A stretch of 64,000 bases of DNA. Source: Roseobacter weihaiensis. GTDB lineage: Bacteria > Pseudomonadota > Alphaproteobacteria > Rhodobacterales > Rhodobacteraceae. The notes under the pieces are model-generated. The model saw only the letters and a program-made list of their open reading frames with translations. It did not search any database and had not been told where the DNA came from. The position numbers and the translations under genes are program-made. The stretch lies in contig NZ_JACNMO010000001.1 in the NCBI RefSeq assembly GCF_020622345.1, positions 62,001 through 126,000 of the forward strand, written 5' to 3'. Shown piece by piece: positions 9,380-18,865 of this stretch (the stretch's first letter is position 1; every line of letters begins with the position of its first letter).

Positions 9380-10032
9380 GGCGCCGCCTGATCCGGCGTG
9401 CGTGGAAAACCTGTTCCGATCATGCTGTCGCGGGTCACAAGTGCCATCAGTTCAGCCTCATCAAGCCCCTCGGTGCCCGCAGGCCGCTCCGGCAGCACCA
9501 GATAACGCACCTCGGCGGTGCTATCCCAGACCCGTACGGCGGTGTTCTCGGCAAGGGTGACCCCAAAGTCCTGCAAGACCTTGCGGGGTTCGCGCACGGC
9601 GCGCGCGCGATAGGCATCAGATTTGTACCACGCAGGTGGAATTCCCAGCAGCGGCCAAGGATAACAGCTGCACAGGGTACAAACGACCATATTGTGCGTC
9701 TGGGCCGTGTTTTCGACGACAACCACATGTTCGCCCTGCCGCCCATAATATCCCAAGTCGGCGACAACAGGGGTCGCATCCTCCAGCAACGCCTGTCGAA
9801 ACGCGGGGTCCCTCCAGGCTTTTGCGACAACCCGTGCGCCGTTGCGGGGTCCGATCTTGTTCTCGTAAGTATCTATGATGACATCGAGGGCTGCGGGATC
9901 CACCAGCCCTTTCCGGGTCAACAGGGTCTCTAGCGCCTTGACGCGCAACGCGGGATCCGGCGGCAGCAAGCTATGCGGGTGGTCAGAATGATCGTGCGGC
10001 ATGGCGGGACAATGGCTGTTTGCTGATTGCAT
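9376..10032 (-). CDS. nthA: Nitrile hydratase subunit alpha, cobalt type
   Basis: The 218-residue product carries the metal claw [10 protein letters not shown] at residues 117-126, with Cys118, Cys121, Ser122 and Cys123 as ligands. The Thr after the first Cys and the Tyr after the last are those of cobalt (class III) enzymes; iron enzymes have Ser and Thr. The histidine-rich start ([10 protein letters not shown], residues 11-20) is also seen in cobalt enzymes. It converts nitriles to amides with the beta chain. No amidase or aldoxime dehydratase gene is adjacent, so the amide must be processed elsewhere. Start at 10032 or, less likely, 10002. Confidence 0.95.
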   Translation of the reverse strand: MQSANSHCPAMPHDHSDHPHSLLPPDPALRVKALETLLTRKGLVDPAALDVIIDTYENKIGPRNGARVVAKAWRDPAFRQALLEDATPVVADLGYYGRQGEHVVVVENTAQTHNMVVCTLCSCYPWPLLGIPPAWYKSDAYRARAVREPRKVLQDFGVTLAENTAVRVWDSTAEVRYLVLPERPAGTEGLDEAELMALVTRDSMIGTGFPRTPDQAAP

Positions 10033-10507
10033 TGTCCAGTGGATTTTAACAGAGAGACCCGCGCCCTACCCGTCTTGCCGGGGGTGCCCACGCAAGACTT
10101 CGGCTAAGATCTCGAAATTGCGGCGAAACAATCATGCCTGAATCCGATAAAATATGCTATGATATGTGAAAGCTGACCTGTTGCGCCTCATTTCCAGGAT
10201 AACCCTCTTAGAGCTAGCGTGAGAACATGAAGCTTTGCACGACCGCTGCGCCCCGCGCGGCGGTCTTCGCATGAGACGCCGCCGCCGGAATTAGAGACGT
10301 CTTGTCAGCGCGGGTCATAAACAATCAAGACGCGCCCCGGCTGATCGTCGAAAGAGCGTTCAAAAGCCGCAAAGAGAGGAGGCAGCCCGGACCGGCTCCC
10401 ACAGCGCAAGCGGGTTAAGGGGTCTCGAAACACCGGATCCTCCCTTGCGAGCGGTCGCAAACTTGCCTAGATACCCCCAAAGTCATTCCGAGCCCTACAG
10501 GTTATTT
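10033..10507. other. 475-bp divergent intergenic region, unassigned
   Basis: This region separates nthA and secG, which point away from each other, and must hold both promoters. No tRNA, tmRNA, SRP or RNase P signature was found. A GC-rich hairpin is visible around 10241-10266 (GACCGC with GCGGTC). A 15-codon frame at 10227-10274 encloses that hairpin but has no good ribosome binding site. The run from about 10280 to 10500 keeps an open frame in places but has no recognisable homology. Confidence 0.5.
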
Positions 10508-10873
10508 ATGGAAAACGTCGTCCTGATCATCCACCTTATCCTTGCGTTGAGCCTCATCGCCGTTGTGTTGTTGCAGCGCTCCGAAGGGGGTGGGCTGGGC
10601 ATGGGCGGCGGTGGTGGCGGCGGTGCCATGACCGGACGTGCCGCGGCAACGGCGTTGGGGAAACTGACGTGGCTGCTGGCCATCGCCTTCATCTGCACCT
10701 CCATGACACTGACGATCTTTGCGGCTGAAAATGCCTCCGGGTCGTCGGTGATTGACCGGTTGGGCGTGACCCCACCGGCAGCTGACGTTGATACGCCGGA
10801 TGTTCCGGAGGGGGATTTGCTGCTGCCTCCGGGGCCGGATGACAACGCGCCGCTTGTGCCCACGCTGGACTGA
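10508..10873 (+). CDS. secG: Preprotein translocase subunit SecG
   Basis: A 121-residue inner membrane protein with two transmembrane helices (about residues 4-22 and 55-74) flanking a glycine-rich cytoplasmic loop (LLQRSEGGGLGMGGGG, residues 21-36), the defining SecG layout. It stimulates SecYE-dependent export. The acidic and proline-rich C-terminal tail of about 45 residues is typical of alphaproteobacterial forms. ATG at 10508 is chosen because it opens the first helix. It lies upstream of pyrG, a common alphaproteobacterial order. Confidence 0.93.
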   Translation: MENVVLIIHLILALSLIAVVLLQRSEGGGLGMGGGGGGGAMTGRAAATALGKLTWLLAIAFICTSMTLTIFAAENASGSSVIDRLGVTPPAADVDTPDVPEGDLLLPPGPDDNAPLVPTLD

Positions 10874-11049
10874 TCCATACCACAAGACCTTGAGGCAGGG
10901 CTGAAAACGGCAACAGCATGTTGCGGCGCTCTTGCCTTATCATAACGAATCCTGTTAGGCTTAAATCCCGTGGTGCCGCGCTTTTGCCGAGGCAAATTCA
11001 GGGCGGCTTTCAACACATTCCGCATCGACTCACGGGAGCAGATCAAGAC

Positions 11050-12693
11050 ATGGCGCGCTACATTTTCATCACCGGTGGGGTGGTTTCCTCGCTTGGCAAG
11101 GGTCTGGCCTCGGCCGCCTTGGGCGCGTTGTTGCAAGCGCGTGGTTTTTCGGTGCGCCTGCGCAAGCTCGACCCCTATCTGAACGTTGATCCCGGCACGA
11201 TGTCGCCTTTTGAACATGGCGAGGTCTTTGTCACGGATGATGGCGCAGAGACGGACCTCGATCTGGGCCATTATGAGCGCTTTACCGGTGTCGCGGCGCG
11301 CACCACCGATTCCGTCTCTTCGGGTCGGATCTATTCCACCGTGCTCGAAAAGGAACGCCGTGGCGATTATCTGGGCAAAACCATTCAGGTGATCCCGCAT
11401 GTCACGAACGAGATCAAGGATTTCATCGCCATCGGTGACGACGAGGTTGATTTCATGCTGTGTGAGATCGGCGGCACGGTCGGCGACATCGAAGGCCTGC
11501 CCTTTTTTGAAGCGATCCGTCAGTTCACCCATGACAAACCCCGCGGGCAGTGCATTTTCATGCATCTGACGCTGCTGCCCTTTCTGGCAGCCTCGGGCGA
11601 GTTGAAAACCAAGCCCACGCAACACTCGGTGAAGGAACTGCAAAGCATCGGCATCGCGCCCGATATCCTGGTTTGCCGGTCCGAGCATCCGATCCCCGAG
11701 AAAGAACGCGAAAAGATCGCCCTCTTTTGCAATGTCCGCAAGGAAGCGGTGGTTGCGGCCTATGATCTGCCCACAATCTATGATGCCCCCCTGGCCTATC
11801 ATGAACAGGGGCTGGATCAGGCGGTCCTGGACGCTTTTGATATCTCACCCGCCCCGAAACCGGACCTCAGCGTGTGGCGCGACGTCTCGGACCGGGTCCA
11901 CAATCCCGAAGGCGAGGTCAGTGTTGCCATCGTCGGGAAATATACGCAGCTTGAAGACGCCTATAAATCAATCGCGGAAGCGCTCACCCATGGCGGCATG
12001 GCGAACCGGGTCAAGGTCAAGGTGGAGTGGGTCGACGCAGAGATTTTCGACACCGAGGACGCCGCCCCTCATCTGGAAGGGTTCCATGCCATTCTGGTGC
12101 CCGGCGGCTTTGGCGAGCGCGGGACAGAGGGCAAGATCAAGGCCGCGCAATATGCGCGCGAACACAAGGTGCCCTATCTGGGGATCTGTCTGGGCATGCA
12201 GATGGCGGTGATCGAAGCCGCCCGCAATGTCGCCGACATCAAGACCGCAGGCTCCGAGGAGTTCGACCATGAGGCCGGCAAAAAGCGCTTTGAGCCAGTT
12301 GTTTATCACCTGAAGGAATGGGTGCAGGGCAATGCCAAGGTGTCCCGCAAGGTGGGGGATGACAAAGGCGGCACCATGCGCCTTGGCTCCTACGACGCAG
12401 CGCTCACGGCCGGCACGCGGGTGGCAGAGATCTACGGCACGACCGCCATCGACGAACGCCACCGGCATCGATACGAGGTCGATGTCAAGTATCGAGAGCA
12501 ACTGGAAACCGCCGGCCTGACGTTCTCCGGCATGTCTCCCGACGGCAAGCTGCCCGAGATCATCGAGTGGCCCGATCATCCGTGGTTTATCGGGGTCCAG
12601 TTCCACCCGGAGCTGAAATCCAAACCGTTTGATCCGCACCCGCTGTTTGCAGATTTCATCCGCGCTGCAAAAGAGATCAGCAGGCTGGTTTAG
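11050..12693 (+). CDS. pyrG: CTP synthase
   Basis: At 547 residues this is full length. The N-terminal synthetase domain starts [17 protein letters not shown] with the nucleotide-binding loop and contains [20 protein letters not shown]. The C-terminal glutamine amidotransferase domain shows the nucleophile in GICLGMQ and the His-Glu pair in FHPELKS. It converts UTP to CTP using glutamine and ATP. The conserved start fixes ATG at 11050. The gene follows secG by about 175 bases. Confidence 0.97.
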   Translation: MARYIFITGGVVSSLGKGLASAALGALLQARGFSVRLRKLDPYLNVDPGTMSPFEHGEVFVTDDGAETDLDLGHYERFTGVAARTTDSVSSGRIYSTVLEKERRGDYLGKTIQVIPHVTNEIKDFIAIGDDEVDFMLCEIGGTVGDIEGLPFFEAIRQFTHDKPRGQCIFMHLTLLPFLAASGELKTKPTQHSVKELQSIGIAPDILVCRSEHPIPEKEREKIALFCNVRKEAVVAAYDLPTIYDAPLAYHEQGLDQAVLDAFDISPAPKPDLSVWRDVSDRVHNPEGEVSVAIVGKYTQLEDAYKSIAEALTHGGMANRVKVKVEWVDAEIFDTEDAAPHLEGFHAILVPGGFGERGTEGKIKAAQYAREHKVPYLGICLGMQMAVIEAARNVADIKTAGSEEFDHEAGKKRFEPVVYHLKEWVQGNAKVSRKVGDDKGGTMRLGSYDAALTAGTRVAEIYGTTAIDERHRHRYEVDVKYREQLETAGLTFSGMSPDGKLPEIIEWPDHPWFIGVQFHPELKSKPFDPHPLFADFIRAAKEISRLV

Positions 12694-12888
12694 TTCCTGA
12701 CGGGTGCTTGTGGCTCGCAACGGGCCCACTTGAATTGTTTCGGGTCGGACAGCTGGAAGGGAAAGATTCAACCGGAGGTTTGTAAGCCCTTCATTTAAAT
12801 CGCTTTTTTAACTAAATTGGCAGTTAAAGGCTTGCAGTATGTTAAGAATGCGGTAAGCAATACATATTCAAATTTGTATAGGTGAAAC

Positions 12889-13647
12889 ATGTTAAAAACA
12901 ACTTCTGTCGCTCTCGCAGCATTTATTGCAGGAAGCATGGCACAAGCGGCCACTATCTCTGTCTCCACTTTCAGCTACGCTGACTGGAACTCCAAAGTTG
13001 GGGCCTCGGCGGTTATTGAAGACTTTGAAAACCCCGGCGCCCTGAGCGGTACTTTTGAGAACGGCGATGCCCTCACCGGCACCAGCACGATCAAAGGCGA
13101 ACTGCAGGGCGGTATTTCGACCGCTGTCGGTACTTTCACTTCCCTCGGCCCGATCGGGTCCGGCACCACCTGCGGGACCTTTGATCTCAATGGCGATGGG
13201 TGCCATCAGTTGGCCTTGCAGAAAGATCCGGGTCAAAATGGCCAGGGCAATATCGTCCCTGACAATGGTCTTTGGTCCCTGAACTCCAACGACACGCAAG
13301 GCATGGCGTGGGTTGCTGATCTTGGCGGTGCCCTGTTCAAGTCGGTTGTGTTTGCGATCCAGGACGCGGCCGACGCTGGTCAAAAGATCCTGAGCATCAC
13401 GGCGGGCGGTCAGACACAGACTTTCAGCGCGCTGCCAAATAACAACGAGCAGCTTGTGTTCATCGACTTTGGTGCCGATGTATCCAGCGCGACAATTAAC
13501 ATCCGCACCTCGGCAAACGACGGTTTCACCATTGACGGTGCGGCGATCAACGTGGTGCCTTTGCCTGCGTCCTCGTTGTTGCTGATCGGTGGCATCGCGG
13601 CTCTGGGTGGCGTTGCGCGTCGCCGCAAGGCAAAGCAGACCGCCTGA
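12889..13647 (+). CDS. Exported protein with VPLPA-CTERM sorting signal
   Basis: The 252-residue protein starts with a signal peptide cleaved near residue 20 (SMAQA/ATIS) and ends with VPLPASSLLLIGGIAALGG followed by ARRRKAK. That tail is the tripartite sorting signal (VPLPA motif, membrane helix, basic cluster) of the VPLPA-CTERM class, processed by a dedicated exosortase. The body is Gly, Ser, Thr and Asn rich, beta-strand-like, with a possible disulfide pair (Cys near 97 and 107). Function is unknown; a surface or extracellular-matrix role is inferred. AGGTGA precedes the ATG, and a strong terminator follows. Confidence 0.85.
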   Translation: MLKTTSVALAAFIAGSMAQAATISVSTFSYADWNSKVGASAVIEDFENPGALSGTFENGDALTGTSTIKGELQGGISTAVGTFTSLGPIGSGTTCGTFDLNGDGCHQLALQKDPGQNGQGNIVPDNGLWSLNSNDTQGMAWVADLGGALFKSVVFAIQDAADAGQKILSITAGGQTQTFSALPNNNEQLVFIDFGADVSSATINIRTSANDGFTIDGAAINVVPLPASSLLLIGGIAALGGVARRRKAKQTA

Positions 13648-13671
13648 TCCATTCCGACGGACGGAACAAAG

Positions 13672-13702
13672 ATGCCCTCACAATTTGTGCGGGCATTTTT
13701 TT
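13672..13702 (+). terminator. Rho-independent terminator after the VPLPA-CTERM gene
   Basis: ATGCCC at 13672-13677 pairs with GGGCAT at 13691-13696, with an inner CACAA/TTGTG stem, followed by a run of seven T ending at 13702. It sits 24 bases after the stop codon. Confidence 0.85.
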
Positions 13703-13761
13703 GCGCCTTTCATTGGACGATATCGAACCAGGCAACTAAGCTGTCGTGAAAGGAAACGCAT

Positions 13762-14646
13762 ATGCCGCACCCCCCTGCCCGAACCTGTGACTATATCGGC
13801 CCGGTCACCGATACGCAGATCTGGGACGCCTTTGCCTTGCGGTCGGACGACATAATCCTGAGCACACCCCCCAAATGCGGCACGACCTGGAGCCAGGCGA
13901 TCATCATGATGCTCATTCATGGACGCGCCGAAACAGATCGCCCTGTCTGGTACGACTCGCACTGGCTTGACTGTGGGTTTCGCGATCAGGTCGTAACCAA
14001 GGGGCTGCTTGATGACCAAACCCATCGGCGCTGTATCAAATCTCATACGCCGTTTGACGGCATTCCCTTTGATCCCGATGTCACCTACCTGACGGTGTAC
14101 CGCCACCCCATCGACGTTCATTTCTCACTGCAAAAGCATGTGGAAAACATGGTGTCTGATATTCTCGATTTCATGTACCCCGGCAGCCCCGGTGCGGCGT
14201 TTGAGCGGTTTTTGACCGCCCCCGCCAGCCGTGCCGGCACGGATGACCTGTCCCTTGCCTCTTTGGTTCATCACTATCGCAGCTTCAGGGCGTGGTCGCA
14301 GTTGCCCAACGTGCATTGTTTCCATTACGCGGACCTGCGCAGAAACACGCCGGGCACAATCAAGCGCTACGCGGCAGCCATGAACATGACTGTGTCCGAC
14401 ACATTTGTTGATGAGATTGCGCAGGCCAGCTCCTTTTCCTCCATGAAAGAGGTGACCCGGCACAATCAACGCTCTGCCGGCAAGGGCGCTTTTGTCGACG
14501 AGACCAAATTTTTCGATTCCGCCAGCAGCAACAAATGGCAAGGCCGGTTGACCGAGCAGGAAATGAAAGACTACCACGCCAGGTTTGCGGAGCTTGCAAC
14601 GCCGGCGGAGATCGCGTGGCTTGAACGCGGCGATCAGAGTATTTGA
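13762..14646 (+). CDS. Sulfotransferase domain protein
   Basis: A 294-residue cytosolic-type sulfotransferase. The 5'-phosphosulfate loop is visible as STPPKCGTTWSQ near residues 34-45, and the 3'-phosphate-binding region as LTVYRHPIDVHFS near 110-122. Family members move sulfate from PAPS to hydroxyl or amino groups of small molecules or lipids; the acceptor is unknown. AAAGGAAA precedes the ATG. Nothing adjacent identifies a pathway; the next gene lies beyond a tandem repeat. Confidence 0.85.
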   Translation: MPHPPARTCDYIGPVTDTQIWDAFALRSDDIILSTPPKCGTTWSQAIIMMLIHGRAETDRPVWYDSHWLDCGFRDQVVTKGLLDDQTHRRCIKSHTPFDGIPFDPDVTYLTVYRHPIDVHFSLQKHVENMVSDILDFMYPGSPGAAFERFLTAPASRAGTDDLSLASLVHHYRSFRAWSQLPNVHCFHYADLRRNTPGTIKRYAAAMNMTVSDTFVDEIAQASSFSSMKEVTRHNQRSAGKGAFVDETKFFDSASSNKWQGRLTEQEMKDYHARFAELATPAEIAWLERGDQSI

Positions 14647-14670
14647 ATCCGCCCCACTCCGTCACCCGAG

Positions 14671-14724
14671 ATCACCGAGATCACCGAGATCACCGAGATC
14701 ACCGAGATCACCGAGATCACCGAG
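14671..14724. repeat. 9-bp tandem repeat, six perfect copies
   Basis: The unit ATCACCGAG is repeated six times without error from 14671 to 14724, with partial units on both sides (a degenerate copy before, ATCA after). It begins 25 bases after the sulfotransferase stop. Because the unit is a multiple of three, copy changes would not shift a frame, but no convincing gene runs through it. It is not a CRISPR: there are no spacers. Confidence 0.95.
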
Positions 14725-14790
14725 ATCAAAACTGGTTAGGCTCTTGTTAGGAAGAAGCAACTACACCTCATCTTAGAAAATGAGGTGAAC

Positions 14791-15090
14791 ATGTCCCTTT
14801 ATCTCCATGGTTCCGTTGTCGCGGCAGCCTGCTGCGTGGGCCCGGTCCTGGCATTTGCCAACGCCCAACCCGTTCCCGGCGACATCATGCTTGTTGTTGT
14901 TCCGCCTTGGAGTGACAGTCTGCACATCGTCGCTGACAGCAATGGGCGCCCGATCGGTCCGATGACCAGTGCCTTTGGTACATTGGCGCTTTCCGACGAC
15001 CCCGGTTTTGCAAAAAGTTTAAGATCAAATGGCGCTTGGTTCGTTGTGGATGGCAAATCCATCGCGTCGATATGTGGAATAGAGATATGA
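14791..15090 (+). CDS. Small exported protein coupled to a chemoreceptor
   Basis: A 99-residue protein with an N-terminal hydrophobic signal ([18 protein letters not shown], about residues 8-25) and a short globular remainder containing [14 protein letters not shown] and [11 protein letters not shown]. No known domain was recognised. GAGG lies just before the start; a GTG two codons upstream at 14785 is possible. Its stop overlaps the start of the chemoreceptor in an ATGA, so the two are translationally coupled. A periplasmic accessory or ligand-binding role for that receptor is inferred from context only. Confidence 0.7.
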   Translation: MSLYLHGSVVAAACCVGPVLAFANAQPVPGDIMLVVVPPWSDSLHIVADSNGRPIGPMTSAFGTLALSDDPGFAKSLRSNGAWFVVDGKSIASICGIEI

Positions 15091-16919
15091 CCGATACGGC
15101 AACGCTGCAGCACGACACGATGGAAAAGTCACGTCGCAGCGGCGCTTGGAACCTTGCAGTTGGCGCTTGCGCGATGGTGCCGCTCTCCGCCGTTGCGGCC
15201 TGGGCGGCTGCGAACGCGATCATGATCGTGACCGTCACAGCCCTGATCTTTGCAGCTCTCGCCCTATTTGGTGCGAAACTGGGGACAACCTCCGGGCGCG
15301 TTCTCGTTGCCTTCGGGTTGATCGGCCAAGCGATTTGCATCACGGCCGCGTTGTCCGGCCACGCCTGGCAACTGGACGCTCACATGTTGTTTTTCGCCCT
15401 TCTGGCCGCCTGTATGGTGATGTCAGAACCGGTGGTGATTGTTTCTGCAGCAGTGGTTATTGCAGTGCATCATCTGGGTCTGTCCATCGCGATGCCCGCA
15501 TTGGTCTACCCGTCGCCCGACATTCTTTTTAACCTGCAACGCACCGCAGTTCATGGCGCGATTGTGGTGGCAGAAGCGGTCGTTCTTTGGTCTGCGCTAC
15601 GCAGTAGAAATCGTTCCCATAACGAAAGCCTTGCGGCGAACGCGACGATAAGAGCTTCGGAAGCCGAAGCGCAGCGCGCCGTTGAGATTGCTGAGGCGGA
15701 GAAGTCGAAGGCAAATGCCGCCCTTGCCGAGGCTGAAGAATCCCAACATGCAGCGCAAGAAGCCCGGCAAGCAGCAGAACAGGAGACCGCCAAAGCCCTG
15801 GAAGTGGACAGAAATGCCCGAAAGCTTGAAGTTCAAGAGCGGGAAAAACGCGCCGAGATCGAAGCGGAGCAGACCCGTGTGGTGGAGACACTGCACGCGG
15901 CCCTCGGTGTGCTGTCCAAAGGAGACCTTTCTCAGGCGATCAGCACCCAGTTTCCCGCCCATTACGAAGAACTGCGGCACACTTACAACACCGCGATCGA
16001 TGGGTTGGACCGGGCAATGTCACTGGTGAATCAGAACGCACAAACCATTGCGACGGACATATCTGCCATCGAACAAGCGGCAGACAGCTTGGCCAAGCGG
16101 ACCGAGGCGCAGGCCGCAACGCTTGAAGAAACATCCGCTGCGATTTCATTGATCGCAAACAGCTCCAAAGATACGGCGGAAAGCGCCCGCAGTGCGGATG
16201 AGGCTGTGGCGGACGCCAAGACGAAAACCGATAGATCTGCGGTTATCGTGAATAATGCAGTATCAGCCATGTCTGAGATTGAGACGTCGTCAGGGCAGAT
16301 TTCAAAGATTGTTCAATTGATTGAAGATATTGCCTTCCAAACCAATCTACTGGCCCTGAATGCCGGCGTTGAAGCGGCACGGGCCGGGGAAGCGGGGCGT
16401 GGTTTTTCCGTGGTAGCGTCGGAGGTCAGAGATTTGGCGCGCCGATCCTCTGAGGCGGCACAGGAAATCGGTGGTTTGATAGATGCAAGCGGGCGCCAGG
16501 TCTCAAGCGGGGTCGATCTGGTGCAGCAGACCGGCGAGGCGCTGACCCAGATTGCCGACGCCGTCGACAATATCTGCACGCATGTGTCCCAGATCGCCAA
16601 GGCCGCCGAAGAACAGTCCAGAGGCATCTTGGAAACAAATGACGCCATTCAGCAACTTGACGGTGTCACACAGCAGAACGCTGCCATGTTCGAGGAGACC
16701 AATGCGGTCACACAGTCACTGGCTCAGCAGGCCGACCAGCTTGCCAAAGCGATGGCAGGGTTTCAGCTGAGCGACAATGCCGGTCCTGCACCGGCATCGA
16801 CCAGAGCCGGGCGTGCCACCAGCAAACCTTCGGCAAGCGCTGCTACGCCACCTGCCGTGCAAGGTAACCTCGCACTGACTGCACCCGATACCGGTAAAAC
16901 CGGATGGGAAGAATTCTGA
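15087..16919 (+). CDS. Methyl-accepting chemotaxis protein with polytopic sensor
   Basis: The 610-residue receptor has about six membrane segments in residues 21-172 and no large periplasmic domain. Asp97 and His99 (WQLDAHM) and a His128-His129 pair lie in or near the membrane. A coiled coil (about 180-270) rich in Ala, Glu and Lys follows, then a HAMP-like segment (GDLSQAI) and the signalling hairpin with tip [20 protein letters not shown]. It ends in GWEEF, resembling the C-terminal CheR/CheB tether pentapeptide. The start at 15087 overlaps the upstream stop. No other che genes are adjacent. The signal sensed is unknown. Confidence 0.9.
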   Translation: MTDTATLQHDTMEKSRRSGAWNLAVGACAMVPLSAVAAWAAANAIMIVTVTALIFAALALFGAKLGTTSGRVLVAFGLIGQAICITAALSGHAWQLDAHMLFFALLAACMVMSEPVVIVSAAVVIAVHHLGLSIAMPALVYPSPDILFNLQRTAVHGAIVVAEAVVLWSALRSRNRSHNESLAANATIRASEAEAQRAVEIAEAEKSKANAALAEAEESQHAAQEARQAAEQETAKALEVDRNARKLEVQEREKRAEIEAEQTRVVETLHAALGVLSKGDLSQAISTQFPAHYEELRHTYNTAIDGLDRAMSLVNQNAQTIATDISAIEQAADSLAKRTEAQAATLEETSAAISLIANSSKDTAESARSADEAVADAKTKTDRSAVIVNNAVSAMSEIETSSGQISKIVQLIEDIAFQTNLLALNAGVEAARAGEAGRGFSVVASEVRDLARRSSEAAQEIGGLIDASGRQVSSGVDLVQQTGEALTQIADAVDNICTHVSQIAKAAEEQSRGILETNDAIQQLDGVTQQNAAMFEETNAVTQSLAQQADQLAKAMAGFQLSDNAGPAPASTRAGRATSKPSASAATPPAVQGNLALTAPDTGKTGWEEF

Positions 16920-17180
16920 CAACTGCCAGCTATGAACAGCGGCGCTCTGCGCGCACCATCGACGGGCGCAACATCGGCTTGCGCCCGCCCCCAAATCGCA
17001 ACATGTCGAGACGGGATGCACAAAGATATGCGCCGCGCCAACGTTAAGCCGATGGGAAATTGCCCCGCGCACAGCTTTTCGGAAGTTCGAGACCTCTTCC
17101 AGCAAAACCATAGAGGTCTGTGGCCCGCGTTCCTCCGGCTTTGATGTTGCAGCCGCCCCTAATTTCGATAGACCCATGGT

Positions 17181-17966
17181 ATGCTCAGCTACCAACACAT
17201 CTACCATGCAGGGAATTTCGCAGATGTGCATAAGCATGCGTTGCTCGCCTGGATGCTTGCCTATCTGCTGCGCAAAGACAAACCCATTACCTACATAGAA
17301 ACCCATGCCGGTCGCGGGCTCTATGATCTTCGGTCGCCGGAAGCTCAAAAGACGGGCGAAGCGGCCAGGGGTATCGAACGCGCGATGGGCTTTTTCGGAC
17401 CTGACCACCCCTATGCAAAGCTCCTTGCACGATTTCGCGCCGATTTCGGACCGCAGGCTTATCCCGGCTCTCCGATGATCGCGGCACATTTGCTGCGCGC
17501 AGAGGATCGCTTGCATCTTGCGGAACTTCACCCAACCGAACACGATGCTCTGAGCTACGCGATGTCCGCCTTTCCGGCCAAATGCTATCGCCGGGACGGT
17601 TTTGAGCTTGCTCATTCGCTCTGCCCCCCAGAGCCGCGTCGAGGGCTGATGCTCATTGATCCAAGCTTTGAGGTCAAAAAGGACTATCACGACATTCCAA
17701 GACACATCCAAAAGATCGCCAAAGCCTGGAATGTGGGTGTCCTCTGCCTTTGGTACCCAATTCTGAAAGATCGCAGGCACGAGGGGATGCTAGCCCAACT
17801 GGGTGAACATTACGCTGATGCTCTGCGACACGAGGTACAGTTTCCCACCGCAAAAGACGGACACGGCATGGTGGGGTCAGGGCTGTTCGTGGTCAATCCG
17901 CCTTACGGTCTTCGCGACGCAGCAGAACGGTTGGGGCAACAGTTTGAAGCATCCATATCCAGATAA
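17181..17966 (+). CDS. rlmJ: 23S rRNA (adenine(2030)-N6)-methyltransferase
   Basis: The 261-residue protein matches RlmJ, which methylates A2030 of 23S rRNA using S-adenosylmethionine. It begins MLSYQHIYHAGNFADVHKH as in the family, has YIETHAGRGLYDL (38-50, the cofactor loop), YPGSP, LAELHPTE and GLMLIDPSFEVKKDYH. The usual catalytic DPPY is DPSF here, with the key Asp kept. No clear ribosome binding site precedes the ATG. It stands alone, with unassigned sequence on both sides. Confidence 0.92.
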   Translation: MLSYQHIYHAGNFADVHKHALLAWMLAYLLRKDKPITYIETHAGRGLYDLRSPEAQKTGEAARGIERAMGFFGPDHPYAKLLARFRADFGPQAYPGSPMIAAHLLRAEDRLHLAELHPTEHDALSYAMSAFPAKCYRRDGFELAHSLCPPEPRRGLMLIDPSFEVKKDYHDIPRHIQKIAKAWNVGVLCLWYPILKDRRHEGMLAQLGEHYADALRHEVQFPTAKDGHGMVGSGLFVVNPPYGLRDAAERLGQQFEASISR

Positions 17967-18390
17967 GAAGTCCAGCGGGTTGATCCGGGTGCGAGAGCTG
18001 ACGGAGGCGCATAATGCATTTGGGACAGATCATCTTTGTCGCTCTGAGCACACAGCCCGCAACCTCCTTGCAAGATGCCGGTTCGTATCGTTGACCCGGA
18101 CCGGCTCGCGCGCACAAGCATCACCACGTTTGCAGACGCGCAGTCGGGCACGAGGCCTCGTTATCAGGTAAAAGAGATCCGGTCATGAACAGCGCGGCCT
18201 TTCTGGCGTGCAATTGTGCGGTTGCCGCGTGACTTGATCTGCTGCCCGCGAGCGAGCATGCTTATCGGTTCACCCGGCCAAACGTGGCAACAGATATTAC
18301 CGGTGTTATTGTCACAACACTGATCCTCAAGGAATTGCCCTTAACAATATCCGCTTTGAAAAAGGTCCTGATCTGAGCTAACTGCAAAAC
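17967..18390. other. 424-bp region without a recognised gene
   Basis: No RNA gene, terminator or insertion-sequence end was recognised between rlmJ and the TerB pair. A 37-residue frame at 18075-18188 (MPVRIVDPDRLARTS...) has a coding-like look but no ribosome binding site and no known homology. The last 100 bases should hold the promoter of the TerB genes. Confidence 0.5.
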
Positions 18391-18828
18391 ATGTTCGAAC
18401 GCCTCTTTCCCCGCCGCAAGCCCGACCCGAAACCGCTGCCGCAACCCAACGCACAGCTGGCGCTCGGCGCATTGTTGGTACGCGTTGCCTTGGCAGACCG
18501 TCAGTACCGCGCAGCCGAGGTTGGGCAGATTGACAGGATACTCTCCGCGACTTTCAATCTCAAACCGCTGGAGGCTGCAAAACTCCGCGCCACTTGCGAA
18601 GCCTTGGAAAGGCATGCCCCCGGGACCCCTGAGTTCGCCCGCATCCTGCGCGAGGAGGTCAACTACGCGGATCGGCGTGCCTTGGCGGACGCCATGTGGT
18701 CTGTCGCATTGGTGGATGGCAAGCAGGATACGGACGAAGAGGACATGCTCCACCAGATCGAAGCAGCACTGGGGTTGAGCGAGGCCGATATCGACGCGGC
18801 GCGCAAAAAGGCGCTGCGCAACGATTGA
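18391..18828 (+). CDS. TerB-like helical protein, first copy
   Basis: The 145-residue product is all-helical with the TerB-like pattern: ALGALLVRVALADRQY (about residues 25-40, an acidic DR position replacing the metal-binding Asp), then a linker and ALADAMWSVALVDGKQDTDEED (about 98-119). TerB-like proteins are linked to tellurite resistance and membrane-associated stress complexes, but stand-alone forms like this have no proven role. It lies 37 bases before a paralogue of identical length, and both precede a PhnD-like gene in one apparent operon. Confidence 0.8.
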   Translation: MFERLFPRRKPDPKPLPQPNAQLALGALLVRVALADRQYRAAEVGQIDRILSATFNLKPLEAAKLRATCEALERHAPGTPEFARILREEVNYADRRALADAMWSVALVDGKQDTDEEDMLHQIEAALGLSEADIDAARKKALRND

Positions 18829-18865
18829 TATTGGCAGCCTCCTCAAATCACACTATATCGCCACC

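Noticed and set aside
10495-11802. 435-codon minus-strand frame across secG and pyrG
   Set aside because: It is antisense to two well-supported genes and its translation has no recognisable domain.
14671-14724. Short repeats as a CRISPR array
   Set aside because: Copies are directly adjacent with no spacers and the unit is 9 bp; no cas genes are present.
16716-17780. 354-codon minus-strand frame across the chemoreceptor end and rlmJ
   Set aside because: It spans two conserved plus-strand genes and the gap between them; composition is that of a shadow frame.
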